Assembly (NCBI GenBank): GCA_034670405.1
Contig: JAXDDX010000048.1
Span: 1,240,001 to 1,304,000 of the forward strand
DNA: 64,000 bases
Source: Hoplostethus atlanticus
Taxonomy: Eukaryota; Chordata; Actinopteri; Trachichthyiformes; Trachichthyidae
Reading direction: 5' to 3'
Shown here: piece after piece, positions 1 to 11,576 of the stretch
How positions within the stretch are numbered: position 1 is the first letter of the stretch
Layout of the letters: each line of letters starts with the position of its first letter
Made by a program: the position numbers and the translations under genes
Notes under the pieces: model-generated
What the model was told of the DNA's origin: nothing
Database searches by the model: none
What the model saw: the letters and a program-made list of their open reading frames with translations, nothing else

Positions 1-152
1 GAGTTACGTGCAATAACATTATTGAGGTGCAATACTTTGTGTTTTAAGAGTTGTGTGTAATATATTTACTTACCTGTCTTGTCTCTGTTTGCTCCAGGGT
101 GTTCGGGCGTAAAGAGTCCCCGGGGGCACTTTAAATGGTTCCGGGAGGGAGC

Positions 153-551
153 ATGTGTCAAGATCGAATAAGGGGTAGAATATGTGTGTATATAGGGTTT
201 TAGGTGGTATATTTTATTTAGGGTGTAATGTATATTTAATTATGTATTTGTAAATATTGATTCATTGTTATTTATTCACAAGGCACTTTATATGTCATTA
301 AATAGAACAGAATGTACCCAGCTAATTAAGGGGAGTGGCCAGGTGAGCCTACCTGTGGGCTGGAGTATAAAGGCAGCCATTTCCCACCAGACGGGGCCGC
401 GGGTGGTTGTGCCTGGATGCTGCCAGCCAGTTATTCTTTTGTGCTATGTTTTGGTGAATAAACACCCACTTGGTTTTGGCACTTTACCTCCACCTCAAAT
501 CTCCTTCTTCAGCAATATTTCCAGCCGCTAATGGGTCAGGTCTAACAGGCA
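153..551 (+). mobile_element. LTR-like fossil, probable 3' LTR of a Ty3/gypsy-type element
   Basis: A purine-rich tract (about 143-151) precedes TGTGTCAAG, as a polypurine tract precedes a 3' LTR. Inside are a TATA-like GTATAAAGG (about 365) and an AATAAA polyadenylation signal (about 458), the usual order in an LTR. A plausible CA end lies near 551. The internal part of the element would be left of the window, so neither the second LTR nor a target duplication can be checked. Family assignment is by general resemblance only. Confidence 0.4.
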
Positions 552-1300
552 TCTTCTAAACTTTCACTTTTAAATCCTATATAGCATAATTTTAGCCTAG
601 ATGCTATAAATAATTTAGATTTGTCTTTTAAGTAGCTAATCAACGCAGAATTGACTCATTGCGCTGTGGTAAAAGTAATTTGTACAAGTAAAGCCTGTTC
701 TTCATTGAGCATTATATAATTAATAAAACAAAGTAAAAATGTTATTGTTGTAAAAATGTCACTATAAATCTTCACATATTAGTTGCAATTTAATCTCCCA
801 TAATCCTTTTTGCATGCAAATGAGTTTTGATGACATCACACAATGGAAGAACTTACTTCTTATTCAACATATTCCCAGTTCATAAAAGCTTTTAATTTGC
901 TGTTCTAAACACCCAGAATAAGGTAGCTGTTTCCTGGTGTTGTGCCAAAACCTCCCTTAAAAATGTTTTCCCTGGTGACGTGTCTTTGCCTCAGGGAAGA
1001 AAATAACATAATTTAAATCTTTGTGGACGGTTTTCCTATCACTAACTAGCTATAGTTATCCTATCATCTACAAGGAAGTTGTCAGGCTTTACATAAGTCT
1101 ATTTGTTATTTATTAAGCGCATTTCCCCAGCGATGATTTCCTTAGAGGGATACAATTTTTGGTACAACACCGGGAAAAATCCTCTGGCGAACAGGAAGTA
1201 ATGAGTTTCTGTTCTGCAGCCACAGCAGTTTGTTTGGTCTAAATATAACTGTGTAGTTAGCATGAGTAAAAACCACCATGACTGAACAGAAACTCAAAAT
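552..1300. other. No gene recognised
   Basis: AT-rich sequence without a convincing open frame, RNA gene or repeat that I can name. Probably intergenic or intronic. Confidence 0.4.
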
Positions 1301-1303
1301 TCA

Positions 1304-2802
1304 TCAACAGAAAATCCAAGGAAAATCCACAATACTGGCCACGCTGTTTGATTGACAAGTGATCTCTGATAAGTACAGTGCAAAAACACCATAGCAATGA
1401 CCGCTTAGCACCAAAGAATTAACAAAATGAACAGAATCATGCGTAACACCTCTAGATGTTGTTCGAAGTTCATCAGGACCATCAGAAACGATAGGAACAA
1501 TGATTACTTCAGGAGTAGCAAATATCTTATCACCAGATAAATAATTTCCAAAGATGAAAGACACACCTTCGATGGGAATATATGTGCACACCCCCACAAC
1601 CACATTTCCTGGGACTAAATCTGATTTGAGAGTGGCATTATGCAATGGCCCATTCTCAAACCCATTTCAAAATCCTTGAACAAGAGCACTGGAACCCAAA
1701 GACGACTTTGCAGAAAATGGTAAAACGTCTGCCAGAATAAGTGACTGGAAGGCCCCAGTATTTCTCCAGATTTGTACAGGCCGCTTAGAGTCATGTTCAC
1801 TAGTAAGCGAAACAAAAACGATCCATGAGAAAGGATGAGTGGGCAGCTAGGTCACTGTTTCCAATATGGGAATTGGGGTTTTTACTACTGTTTTCACCAA
1901 ACCCACAGATTTAACAGATTTCTCTTTTCTTACCAAGAACAGGGCAGCGTGCAACAATATGACCATGCTTTTTACAGTAGAAACAAACTTTGCCTGGGGA
2001 CGTTATCCCAGAACCACCAGACTTACCAACTGCAATGGCCAATGGGGACAGGCTTTAGGGAGTGGCCTCCATGAAAAGGGTTCTTACTCTTGGACCCAAC
2101 AGACAAACTCATCTGCTAGGACAGCATCCTCAATTTATGACACCTTCTGCTCATTTAGAAAGGTGACAGCCTCAGCTTTTAAATTCCTCAAGGCGAATCA
2201 AATGTCTAAGCTGTTCATTAGACTAAACTTTCTGAGATGTACACCATCTATCAAACAAGGTCTCCCCTTTAACAAACTCCACGTACGTTTGCTTATCAAG
2301 TTTGCTGTGGTTTCGAAAACACCTCTGGAACTAATTCATAAACCCACAAGATGGCTGCCTTAACAGTCTTACGGTCAGTGCTTTGATCAAGGGTCATAAA
2401 ATAATATGCCTTCGGTGCTTTTCCCACAAGGACACACTGCAGCGAAAGTATTTCTCAACATCCTTCTCTACAAAAGGATGGACCATCGTAACAAATCCAG
2501 GAGATTCAGAACGCCCTGAACCTGAGAGCCAGGCTGACCGCTTAAGTTCAAGCTCTTCCAGCCCACATTCCTGTTCCAAAAGTAATGCCTTTTCTTTCAG
2601 CTGCAACTGTCTTTACTGCAATGCTACCTCTTTCAGCCTCAACTCAATTTCAGCCTGAGAGTTGTGGAGATGAAGACAAAGGAGGTTCCTCTACCTTTTG
2701 CCTCAAGGACACGTGTCAACAAGTACAGGCTTCAAAATCTCTGTAAACTGCTCCAATAATTCTTCAGAAGGGCTACTAATGAAATCCTCTATGGCTGCCA
2801 TC
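1304..2802 (-). mobile_element. Ty3/gypsy fossil fragment: gag and start of protease region
   Basis: Read on the minus strand from about 2802, the sequence starts with a gag-like N-terminus (MAAIEDFISS). It continues with a gag core (EKALLLEQE, then PFVEKDVEKYF near 2440-2490), a CCHC zinc knuckle (CFYCKKHGHIVARC, about 1960-2000), and a stretch resembling the region around the retropepsin in fish gypsy elements (YIPIEGVSFIFGN, about 1540-1590). The polymerase and integrase parts are absent. It is broken in several places and looks old. The LTR-like sequence at 3339-4003 is probably its 5' side. Confidence 0.7.
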
Positions 2803-3338
2803 TCTAAGAGGAACATATCCCAATTTCAATTAAACCCCAAATTAAACCAATCAAAGCACTGAAATGTCCCTATAGTGTAGCAGCAGCACCCACTGCTCAC
2901 AGGTAACTGTTTAATGTGTTACCTTATGCACCAAAATGCCAAAGCATACTCAATTGCCACATTACTACAAAAGGTGTAACTCCTTATGGCTATCCAAAGA
3001 GTACCAATGTCCAACAAAGGCAGCACTGTGCCCACTCTAAAGTAACATACAGTTACACTTTACACAATAGCAGCAAAAATCAAAAGCTCTCTCAAACCAC
3101 CACCAACAACCAAAGACCACTGTCATTGAAGATCAATGTAGCAATGGATGCACACAACGTGCTCAACCACAAAGGCATTCTTTAACAAAAACAAGTACCA
3201 ATTATCCCACAATGCAGCACACAGCTACCAAATTTATCACCTAACAACTTAAAGTACCTCTTTCCTAAACTACAAAAACTCAATGCTGCAGAGTGCCACC
3301 CCAAAGCAACACGTTTTTGGCGTGAGCAATCCTGGTTC

Positions 3339-4003
3339 CTATCTGTTACCAAAAGCTACCTTGAAGCCTATCAGTCTTCGATGAGGCGTGCTGGGCTCGA
3401 GGCCGCTTGAAATGCTAAACTTCATGAACCATTAGCCTGTAAACTGAGGCTAAAGGACTGAAAAGCGCACCCCCACCCAGGATTACTCAAAATAAGGCAA
3501 AAGAATAAATTAGAGGACTGATGGAAGGACTGACGAGTCAGTCCAGCTGGCCCACTCAACAAATAACTAACCAGGGTATACTCCTAACCACTCAAAAAAC
3601 TGTAACACTTATGGCTCCTTCCAAAGAAATAGTCTGTTTACTAATAAATCATTGCATATTTCCTATGTTCATACCAGTGTCATATACTGTTAATGTGATA
3701 TCCTTGTGTTACGACCCCTGCTCAGAGGGAAGCAACATAAAGGACACAAAAACCAAGGGTTGAATGCAAAACCAAGGTTTGATTTATTAGCCAAGCTTAA
3801 GAAGGGCAAAAAAAGGTGACAGGTGGCTGGAGGGACACTGCTCCTGCAATGTCTGCTGGCTGAGAGAGAGAGGAATGTGGAGGAAGGGCCTTTTAACCAG
3901 TTCAGAACAGGTGTGGTACATCACTAGCTGTTCTGGCCACAGCATTGGCTCACCTGCAACATAGAATTGGAACACACAGACGAACAAAAAGGCAGCAGCA
4001 CAG
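3339..4003 (-). repeat. LTR-like sequence upstream of the gag fossil
   Basis: On the minus strand the stretch contains a polyadenylation signal (AATAAA about 3784-3790) and ends in GGTCGTAACA at 3706, the kind of end seen on many fish gypsy LTRs. A second plausible LTR/leader junction with a primer-binding-like TGGTAACAG lies near 3345-3355. The limits are uncertain, and two overlapping LTR remnants are possible. Confidence 0.45.
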
Positions 4004-4017
4004 AAATTCCCTGGGCA

Positions 4018-4270
4018 AAGAGACCATATTACTCCTGTCCTAGCCTCCTTTCATTGGCCTCTGGTTAGTTTTAGAATTGATTTTAAGGTTCTTCGTTTAA
4101 CTTTTAAGGCTCTACATGGTCTGGCCCCTAGTTACATCAACAACCTTCTAACCCCCGATGAGCATGACCCGAGATCTTCAGGCACTTTTGACTGTCCCTA
4201 AATCCAGACTAAAGACCAGAGGTGATCAGGCTTTTGCCATCAGGGCCCCCACTCTTTGGAACGCCCTAGG
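4018..4270 (+). mobile_element. L2-clade LINE, 3' end of ORF
   Basis: The translation shows the conserved C-terminal pattern of fish L2-type LINEs: HWPLVSFRIDFKVLRL, LHGLAPSYINNLL, then LKTRGDQAFAIRAPTLWNALG. The copy is 5'-truncated and has a frame disruption in the middle. It stops where the inverted repeat at 4271 begins. Related L2 pieces occur at 32395, 33833, 41917 and 44105. Confidence 0.75.
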
Positions 4271-6161
4271 ATAGGATAAACACAAAGACAGGAATGGATT
4301 GAGAGAGGTGGAGGGCTATCTTGCCCTTGGCATCTCTATTGTCCACTCCTCCCTCTCTCATTCTCACTCACCCTATCCTCCTCTTTTCTACATTACTCTC
4401 GTTGTAGCTCTTCTCCAGCGGTACTCCAGAACCTTGATAATCCAAGCCCCAAATAGAGTCTGTTCTTGAAATGTTAGGGTGAGTGAAACATGTTGAAATA
4501 GTGGGTCTATTAAAATCAAATAAAAATGAACATTTGAAACTAGAGCTAGAACATGCACACAAATATACCACAATTCTGTGGTATTTGTTGAGTCTGTAGT
4601 TTTGTGGTGTCTATCCTGTGGTGTGCCACCACTGTGCCTCTGTGCCGATGCAGTTTGTCTGTGTTTGGCATATGTCGTCATGATTTTCCACACTGTTCCC
4701 CTTGACACACTAAATAATCTTTCAGTTTTTGTGAAAAATTGCTCCTGCGATTTAGGCACTGACTATTGCTCCTCTTTGGAACTCATGTTGCTTTGAAAAC
4801 TTGCATATAAAAGTGGTGATTGTCAGACCTCTTTTAAAGCTGACACATGGTGTTAATTGGCATTCAACCTAATATGACTGGCCTGTATAGCTTTGAATTA
4901 CTATTATTAGTTACTTCACAGTTTAAGATAGTTTTTTTTACATGGTGTTTCCGTTATTTTGTCTACCCCCTGTAATTGTTGAATTATATACTGGAAGAGG
5001 AAAGGGGGAAACACTTGGGTACCTATAACCAGTGTTCTGTATACATTTGAGAGTATAAGTAGGAGTAATAGCAGTAAGATTAATATCAAGTAATATACAT
5101 TAATTACTGTATACAAATGTATACAAAGCAGTAGTGTGACTATACCTGAATATACCTTTTACAAAATGTAAATGAAAGTAGCAGTAGAGGTGGTGCATAT
5201 ACCTTTAAATATATACAAAGCAGTAAGGAGCAGTTTTGTTTTAGTGGAGTATACCTTTAAACGTATGAGCAGTAGTAGTAGATGGTATGATAAAGAAAAG
5301 CAATGGCATGACAAATATTATGCTGAACATTTGAACGTTTGAATGCCATTGCTAGCTTCAATGGAATGAGCCACATTAATGTCCCAGAAAGTGCACAAAG
5401 GAATAATAAGTAGATTTTAAAGTTACATTTAAAGGTACATTACGTAAGATTTGTACTGTCCCATAGCACAAAATGACCATAATATATCTGAGGAGGGTTG
5501 ATAGTTACTTGATAGTTACAATTACTTGGCCAGTTGCCAAGGCTTCTGGCTTTCAAAACTCACTTTCTAGCCGTACTCTGTTTTGGATCATTTTTGCACA
5601 CTAAAATATGCAGAAAGAGCATAATGACATCATTACCCATCCCACACAACTAAGTCTTAAAATGAAACCTCAAAATCTTTTCTTGATCCGTTTGGAAAAT
5701 CTGTGTGTTGCATCGTGAGACCCACATGACATTAAGCCATGATCTCCCTTATCTCCCTGTAGACAAAATATTTCAACCACAACTTAACTTGTACCATGTT
5801 TTCTGAAATTCTATTTAATTTTAATAGACCCACTATTTCAACATGTTTCACTCACCCTAACATTTCAAGAACGGCCTCTATTTCAAAGCCTGGATTATCA
5901 GGGTTCTGGCGTAGGGCTGCAGAAGAGCTAGAAAGAATGCAATGTAGAAAAGAGGAGAATAGGGATTAAAGTGCTATTATTTTTGAAGAACCTTTTACTT
6001 TAGGTTGTCAACTAATTGAACTAAGAACTTAGGCAGGAGAACCCCTAAACAAGCCTGACAGAATGGTTTGGACGGTTTCTACACGGTGGTCTCTGAAACG
6101 ACAGTAAGGCCAAGATAGCCCTCCACCTCTCTCAATCCATTCCTGTCTTTGTGTTTATCCT
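4271..6161. repeat. Long inverted repeat (about 260-350 bp arms) enclosing a Tc1 fragment
   Basis: Sequence 4271-4527 recurs in reverse complement at 5811-6161. The outermost ~54 bases (ATAGGATAAACACAAAG and onward) are identical, and a second strongly matching block includes the pattern TTCTTGAAATGTTAGGGTG. The right arm carries about 150 extra bases. This could be a DNA element with long terminal inverted repeats or an inverted duplication. No clear target duplication was found. The centre holds the Tc1 fragment at 4560-4974 and an AT-rich stretch rich in ATACAAAGCAGTA-like motifs (5040-5270). Confidence 0.65.
4560..4974 (-). mobile_element. Tc1-like transposon, 5' fragment
   Basis: On the minus strand the terminal inverted repeat TACAGGGGGTAGACAAAATA begins at 4974. 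It is followed by an N-terminal piece of a Tc1-family transposase (SVSRGTVWKIMTTYAKHR, then QRHSGG). This is the paired helix-turn-helix DNA-binding part. The catalytic DDE domain and the other terminus are missing, so the copy is inactive. Confidence 0.7.
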
Positions 6162-7450
6162 ATTTCAACACAGCGAGCTCTGATGTCTCTGTTTAGTGGA
6201 TATAATCACCTAGGACATCCATCCTGGTTTCAACCACAAACTCTTGCCCTGGTTTCTTTTTTGGTGCAGCCTCCTCAGCGCGGACCCACATTGCCACAGT
6301 AACCAAACAGAAAACACTGCCGTGGTCCCGTCTTTTTTTTTTTATGACCTTTTTTTATCGCCACGGTGGGTGTAGCCCATTGACATCTCCAAGGTTGTGT
6401 GTTTCAGTCATTTGGGTTAGTGGTTTACTGCACACAATCTTGGATCACTGGTTCTCTCCTGAAGCTTCTGTTCTCAGCCTACCTGGCGTGGAGCTCTGTT
6501 TCGAGTGTCATGGGGGGGTTTGCAGGCAACTGGCTGCAATCTGTACATACCAACACTCAAGACCCCTTGCTTTGGCTGGGAGAAAGATGGCACACACAAT
6601 TTACAGTGCTGCCACTTATCCTAACAGTGGTAACATAAACTCTGCAGACAGATTATCATAAACAGAGGGAGTTGCATTTGGAAGCACTATGGACGGCTGC
6701 ACAGAGAGTCATGTTAGACCTCTTGCAGGCAGTGGAAAAAAAGGAGACAAGAGGGGAGCTGGGTGGAATGTGTGGCTTGGCACGTGGAATCGGGTGACAC
6801 ACATCTCTAGGGCTGGGGATTCAAATTCAGCGCTTCTTAGGTATAAACAAAATCACATCAATGCTACCAAATGGACATTCTGCGCCAATTTTCAATCCAT
6901 TTGTTTTCTTTTGAATAAGCATATTACCTGAGAAATCAGTTTTATTGCCGCTCTTCTCACAGGCAATTCCAATTCCCGGTGTTGTTGCATTCAGTTTTAC
7001 CTATGAATGGTAAAGTAACAGCATGCTATACCTTTATGTGGCCCCTGGCTTCATGCCAGACATACAATACACTTGAACCCAACTCAACCCAACAGCAGAT
7101 TCTGCTTCAGTACACATTTCCACAAACCCAGAAAAGAAGCGGCTGATGATTTATGTAACCAATGCACAGCGACTCAATGGCTATCCTATCTTGTTGACAG
7201 TGTTACCATTGTTGGCTAACTTCAACTTTGTTATAGCTTAGTCTCACATAGACAGATGTTTTTTTGTTGTTTTTTTTCACTTCACTTTTGACCTATTACC
7301 TAAAAGAAGAGCTAACCAAGGCAATGCAACATAATTCTTCAAGCAAAAAGCCAAGCAGCCCCTTTACCAATGCCGGTCTAGCATGCTCTTCCTCCCTGTT
7401 ATTCGTGGGAAACACCGCTGACTCTGCGTGGCACGAGTGAAATCAAATTT
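6162..7450. other. Unassigned; weak coding-like stretch near 6400-6800
   Basis: A plus-strand open frame at 6399-6638, and an AG-preceded stretch at about 6644-6790 (encoding ELHLEALWTAAQRVMLDLLQ), read like protein but match nothing I recognise. They could be one or two unrecognised exons or part of an old repeat. The rest shows nothing nameable. Confidence 0.2.
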
Positions 7451-7454
7451 TGCT

Positions 7455-7595
7455 TGCTTTTTCCCATAATTCCCAGAGTGTGAGGCCACTGCGCCATCAT
7501 CGGTAAGATTCTGGATAAAGGATCTGCTCAGCAAATCAGATGCTGTAACATGAAAGCAGGATCTAGTTTGCATCATGCCAAGATGTAACAAAGGC
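7455..7595. repeat. Dispersed repeat, copy 1
   Basis: Shares a recognisable pattern (CCCATAATTCCCAGAGTGT, then GTAAGATTCTGG, then CAGGATCTAGTTTG) in the same order with 26095-26225. The class is unknown. Confidence 0.6.
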
Positions 7596-8467
7596 TAACA
7601 TGTAAACAAAGGCGGGTACTCGTCTTTCACAGTAAGTGCACATTTTGAATGCAGTGTTCATTTATCTGAACGTTGGAATTGTAACATGTTCATGTCTAAC
7701 TTCAATGTGTGGTGGAAAGATGACACTGACATAACATATCATTACGCCTCCATTACTCATGGGCTAACTTAGCTGGCTAGCTACTTAGCTTTCAATTCTG
7801 CCTTTTGTTTTTCCATAGCACATTAAACAACAGTATTTGTTATTAATCTAGTAAAGGCTTCAACGTATTCCCCATACATCTTAGGTTAGCTACTTGCTAT
7901 GGGGTCAGTTCAATTATGGCAACCTCACGCTTGATATTTTCAAGTCTTGAGGTCCATGTTCTCAGGTCTAATCTGAGATGGCTAAACTATCATGGGGCTT
8001 GTGGAAAGGCATTCTGGGAAATGTAGGAAATTACTAACTGTAGAAGTAGACGAGGCAGGCTGAGGGGATGTGGGTACACCAAAAAAGTAAATTAAAACGC
8101 TTCATCACAGTGACGTCACAGTACTGGAGACACTGTCATGAACCCCAATAGCACAGACACATCTGGCTGGCGTCGGCCTGGCATCGACACATTGGCTGCC
8201 ACAGAATCTAACTTGAAGACGTCGTTGGAGAGTGAGGGACGATGCCATCAGGGGGAAGGCATCCCCATGTCCACACAGAACAAATTGTGGTGCAGCTGCA
8301 GAAGAGCCAAAACCTAGACTGTGTAGTGGACGGAGGTAGAACACGAATCAAAAGCTACCCTCAACTACCACTACAAAACAATGTCAGAGGAAACACTGCA
8401 GGTACCGTAGATCTGTAGATAGTGTTAGTAATCAGTTTCACTCCTATTCATATCATATTTACTGTCT
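7596..8467. other. No gene recognised
   Basis: No convincing exon. The stretch 7900-8100 (including GGCATTCTGGGAAATGTAGG) resembles sequence common in fish genomes, but I cannot assign a family. Confidence 0.3.
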
Positions 8468-8712
8468 CTGACCGTCAAGCCCTTCTTGGTTCAGTGTCCA
8501 GCGTATGGTACAGGCTGAAACCATGACCCCAGACCTCTCCAGATCAGCCTTGAGATCTTTGGGTGTCATGTGAGGTGTTTTTTTGATGGCTCCCACCAAA
8601 CTTCTACAACATCTGAGATCAATTTTCTCTTACCACCATGTCCTGGGGAATTCTTAATTCCATGAGCAACAAACTTCTTAATAACAATCTGAACTGTGGA
8701 AACAGGCACACC
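8468..8712 (-). mobile_element. Tc1-like transposase fragment
   Basis: The minus strand encodes the DNA-binding half of a Tc1-family transposase in pieces: VQIVIKKFVAHGI, then GKRKLISD, then TPKDLKADLERSGVMVSACT and IRWTLNQEGLDGQ. At least one frame change separates the first and second parts. The DDE catalytic domain and the terminal repeats are not visible nearby. It is a different subfamily from the copies at 10623 and 39820. Confidence 0.7.
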
Positions 8713-10367
8713 AAGTCAGGCCCATCCCACTTTAAGAAAGCTCAACAGTGTATTCCAGCCACCTGGAACTACCCCCGCCTCCCCTCCCCTCCTTACCCAT
8801 TCTCAGCAGACCAAAGCCTGCTGTGCCACTGTGACCTATGACATTACTGCCAACAATTGAGGTTTGAAACAATCCGCCCAGTGGTGAGTGTATATTGTTT
8901 TAAGTGCAGTAAACCACCATTGCTACAGGACTGTGGTAGGCAGATGGCAAATTTGATTGCTGGAAATCGTTTGTGCAAAGCTGAAGGGCTAAAGTTTGGC
9001 TTTGGGTTGTGTCCCTCACATTAATGATTCAGAATTTTCTTTTCCTCAAAGCATACTGTTTGCACTAGAGTCCCTTGTTAATTTCTGCCTAGTCCATTCA
9101 GTTCTTCATAGTCCATTCATGATGGTTAATATGTATCCATCATCAGACAGTTTTAAATAAGCAAGCATCACCTAATTTAATTTTTGATCTTAGGTCATCA
9201 AAATGTCTGAATAAGATGGCTGGCACATTACTTAACGCTTGTGAAATCTTTATCCCCTTCAGCCCAAATGTTTGGGCTGATTGATTAGGTTGATTTGTCC
9301 CTCGTCTTGTTTTGGTTATACTACAACCACTTATCATGTAACCAGCAAATTTGTTTTATAGGTTATTATTCCTTCAAACACATAACATCTGCCATTAGTC
9401 AAGCGTGACGTATAACACTATTATTATTATTATTATGTTATAAACAAACATGACATGAAACAAGTATGCATGAATAATTTAAATTAAAGTGAACAGGCAC
9501 CTTTCACACACAAATACCAGGATTTACACATGCTATTGAACACGGCTAAATAACCTCCCCATGTCAGAATTGGAGGCCCCAAACACCACAGCTATGTCAG
9601 TAGTAATAGGATAAACTACACACATTTGTTTTTGTTCTGTCCAGGATACATACAAGTTTGTACAGGACCATGTCAAAAATATGACCATGATGCTGTTCAT
9701 AGTTTTTCAGGACTACAATGTAAAGTAAAATCTGTGCAACTGGTTGTTGAACCTATTTGTCATTTTATTTTTACATATTGAAATCACTGGGTAAATCACT
9801 GATGATTAATACACTTGTAAATGGAAAGCACCACTTGCTACAACACTCTTATTAGAATACAAACATAAATGTTTATCTTAAGGGCTACAATGTTTGACAT
9901 GAACAGTTAAAAGTTAATAATTACACATTTGTCATTTGCCTGAATAGACAAGTAAAAAGATGACAATGGCATGGGTCAAAGAAACAAGTACTCTGGTCTG
10001 AATTTAGGCCATATGTTCTCTATGTGTGTGTATCGGTATATGCAGTTCAGTAAGTAGTGTATCACCACAATTACACTGTAAAACGTGTGATTGGTTGAAA
10101 AGTTTGGAGTCATGCAGTATGAGCTTTGACAAGCCACACAAATGAAAGTGAGAGAGAAACAGAGAAAGTGAGAGAAACAAAGAAACAAATTATTAATGAA
10201 TTGACAAATTATCTTTAATTAACATAGAAATGATATACTGTCAGGATTTCCCTCAGATTGCAGACACATACGCATTATAGAAAAAGTGAATGCCTTGTAG
10301 CTAACCGAGTAGAAAGAGTTCCCATTATATGTAATGCAAAGATCAAACCGCAATTGTCTCGACTTAC
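8713..10367. other. No gene recognised; one short TTA microsatellite
   Basis: Contains a (TTA)n run at about 9419-9437 and AT-rich sequence. I could not support any exon or repeat family here. Confidence 0.35.
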
Positions 10368-10381
10368 CGGTGTGCCGACAT
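10368..10381 (-). other. Candidate first coding exon (very short), unrecognised
   Basis: On the minus strand ATGTCGGCACACCG is followed immediately by a strong donor GTAAGTC, and the ATG has a good context (GACC before it). It would encode MSAHR and split a codon. No downstream exon was identified, so this may be chance. Confidence 0.2.
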
Positions 10382-10622
10382 GGTCAGTCAGCAAACAGCT
10401 ATAGGAAGTTGACTACTTCCATCTTTTTACCATAGTTGAGAGACAATGCACCGTTCTTAAAGATTCACTTTTGTTTAATCTTTACTTTCAGTACTTCGAC
10501 AGAAAGTGTGGCTGGAAAAAAAAGAAATGGACATGACAAATTAGCTATGAAATACATAAATATAAAAGAAAGTAGCAAAGGTGCAAGATAGATGGTTTAA
10601 ACATTTTAGATCTTTCTTTCTC

Positions 10623-10905
10623 TACACTATATGGCCAAAAGTCAGTGGAACACCGATTGCGAGCCAGGCCTTCTCGTTCAACATCACTGCCTGACCTCAC
10701 AAATGCTCTTTTGGCTGAATGGGCACAAATTCCCACAGACACACTCCAAAAGCTTTTGGAAAGCCTTCCCAGAAGAGTGGTGGCTGTTATAGCCACAAAG
10801 GGGAGTCCAACTCCATATTAATGCCCATGGTTTAGAATGGGATGTCCAGCAAGCTCATATAGGTGTGATGGTCAGGTGTCCACTGACTTTTGGCCATATA
10901 GTGTA
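10623..10905 (-). mobile_element. Miniature Tc1-like element (internally deleted)
   Basis: TA-bounded terminal inverted repeats TACACTATATGGCCAAAAGT / ACTTTTGGCCATATAGTGTA enclose 283 bp. The plus strand still encodes the C-terminal end of the transposase (LTNALLAEWAQIPTDTLQKL, then SLPRRVVAVIATKG), so it arose by deletion of a full copy. The C-terminal motif and TIR match those of the larger decayed copy at 39820-40905. Confidence 0.8.
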
Positions 10906-10979
10906 CCACAACTTCTGCAATCAGTTTTAGGAACTTGATGAGAACTTGCTAACTACGGAAAGTAATACCTACATCTCCA

Positions 10980-11150
10980 CTATGCAATGCCTAGTGCTCC
11001 ACCTCCATGCAAAGACATTCCAAATTGGGCAAGTTCATCTGTAAGACATATCTCAACTAGCGGCTTCTCATACTGCAGCAGTGAATGCACAATCTCAACA
11101 TCTAATACTATTCTGTTTCCCTTCTGGATGAAATCTATGACATTGATTCC
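10980..11150 (-). CDS. Candidate terminal exon of an unrecognised gene
   Basis: On the minus strand an acceptor (ATCATATTAG) at 11151 opens 56 uninterrupted codons ending in TAG at 10982-10980. The peptide begins GINVIDFIQKGNRIVLDVEI, continues VHSLLQYEKPLVEICLTDEL, and ends FGMSLHGGGALGIA. Its composition and hydrophobic periodicity look like real protein, but I do not recognise the family. It lies downstream, on the same strand, of the THAP-like exons at 12457-13159 and may belong to the same transcript, though phases between them were not all reconciled. Confidence 0.35.
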   Translation of the reverse strand, partial: GINVIDFIQKGNRIVLDVEIVHSLLQYEKPLVEICLTDELAQFGMSLHGGGALGIA

Positions 11151-11576
11151 CTAATATGATTTAACAACAGGCACTATCAAGTCAAAGTGTTTCTAGCATT
11201 AGTTCTATCGTAACGGCAACATCCCTCTGTAGTTCTGTTCATGTTATCCTAGAGAATGAGTAGAGAGACATACCATGTTAAACACATAACATGTTAAATA
11301 CATTTGTCAATAATTGTAATCAAGCACACACACAGCCAGCTAACTACCCCCCATACACCACCACCGAGGAATCTCAGTCTCACAAAATCTCAACCCAAGA
11401 AAATTCCACCAATACTATGCACAGGTCCAGTTGCAAATGCATGTCTGTCTTTGCCCAGACCATGAAATTGCACATATTCACCTGCCAGGGTATATCATCT
11501 AAAGACATGAAAGAGATTTTTCTGATGGGAAATCTTCCAAAGGCAAAGGTTTTTTATTTCATGGAGCACCTCTTAC

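Noticed and set aside
8105-8344. Minus-strand 79-codon open frame
   Set aside because: Low-complexity composition with no motif; nothing around it supports a gene.
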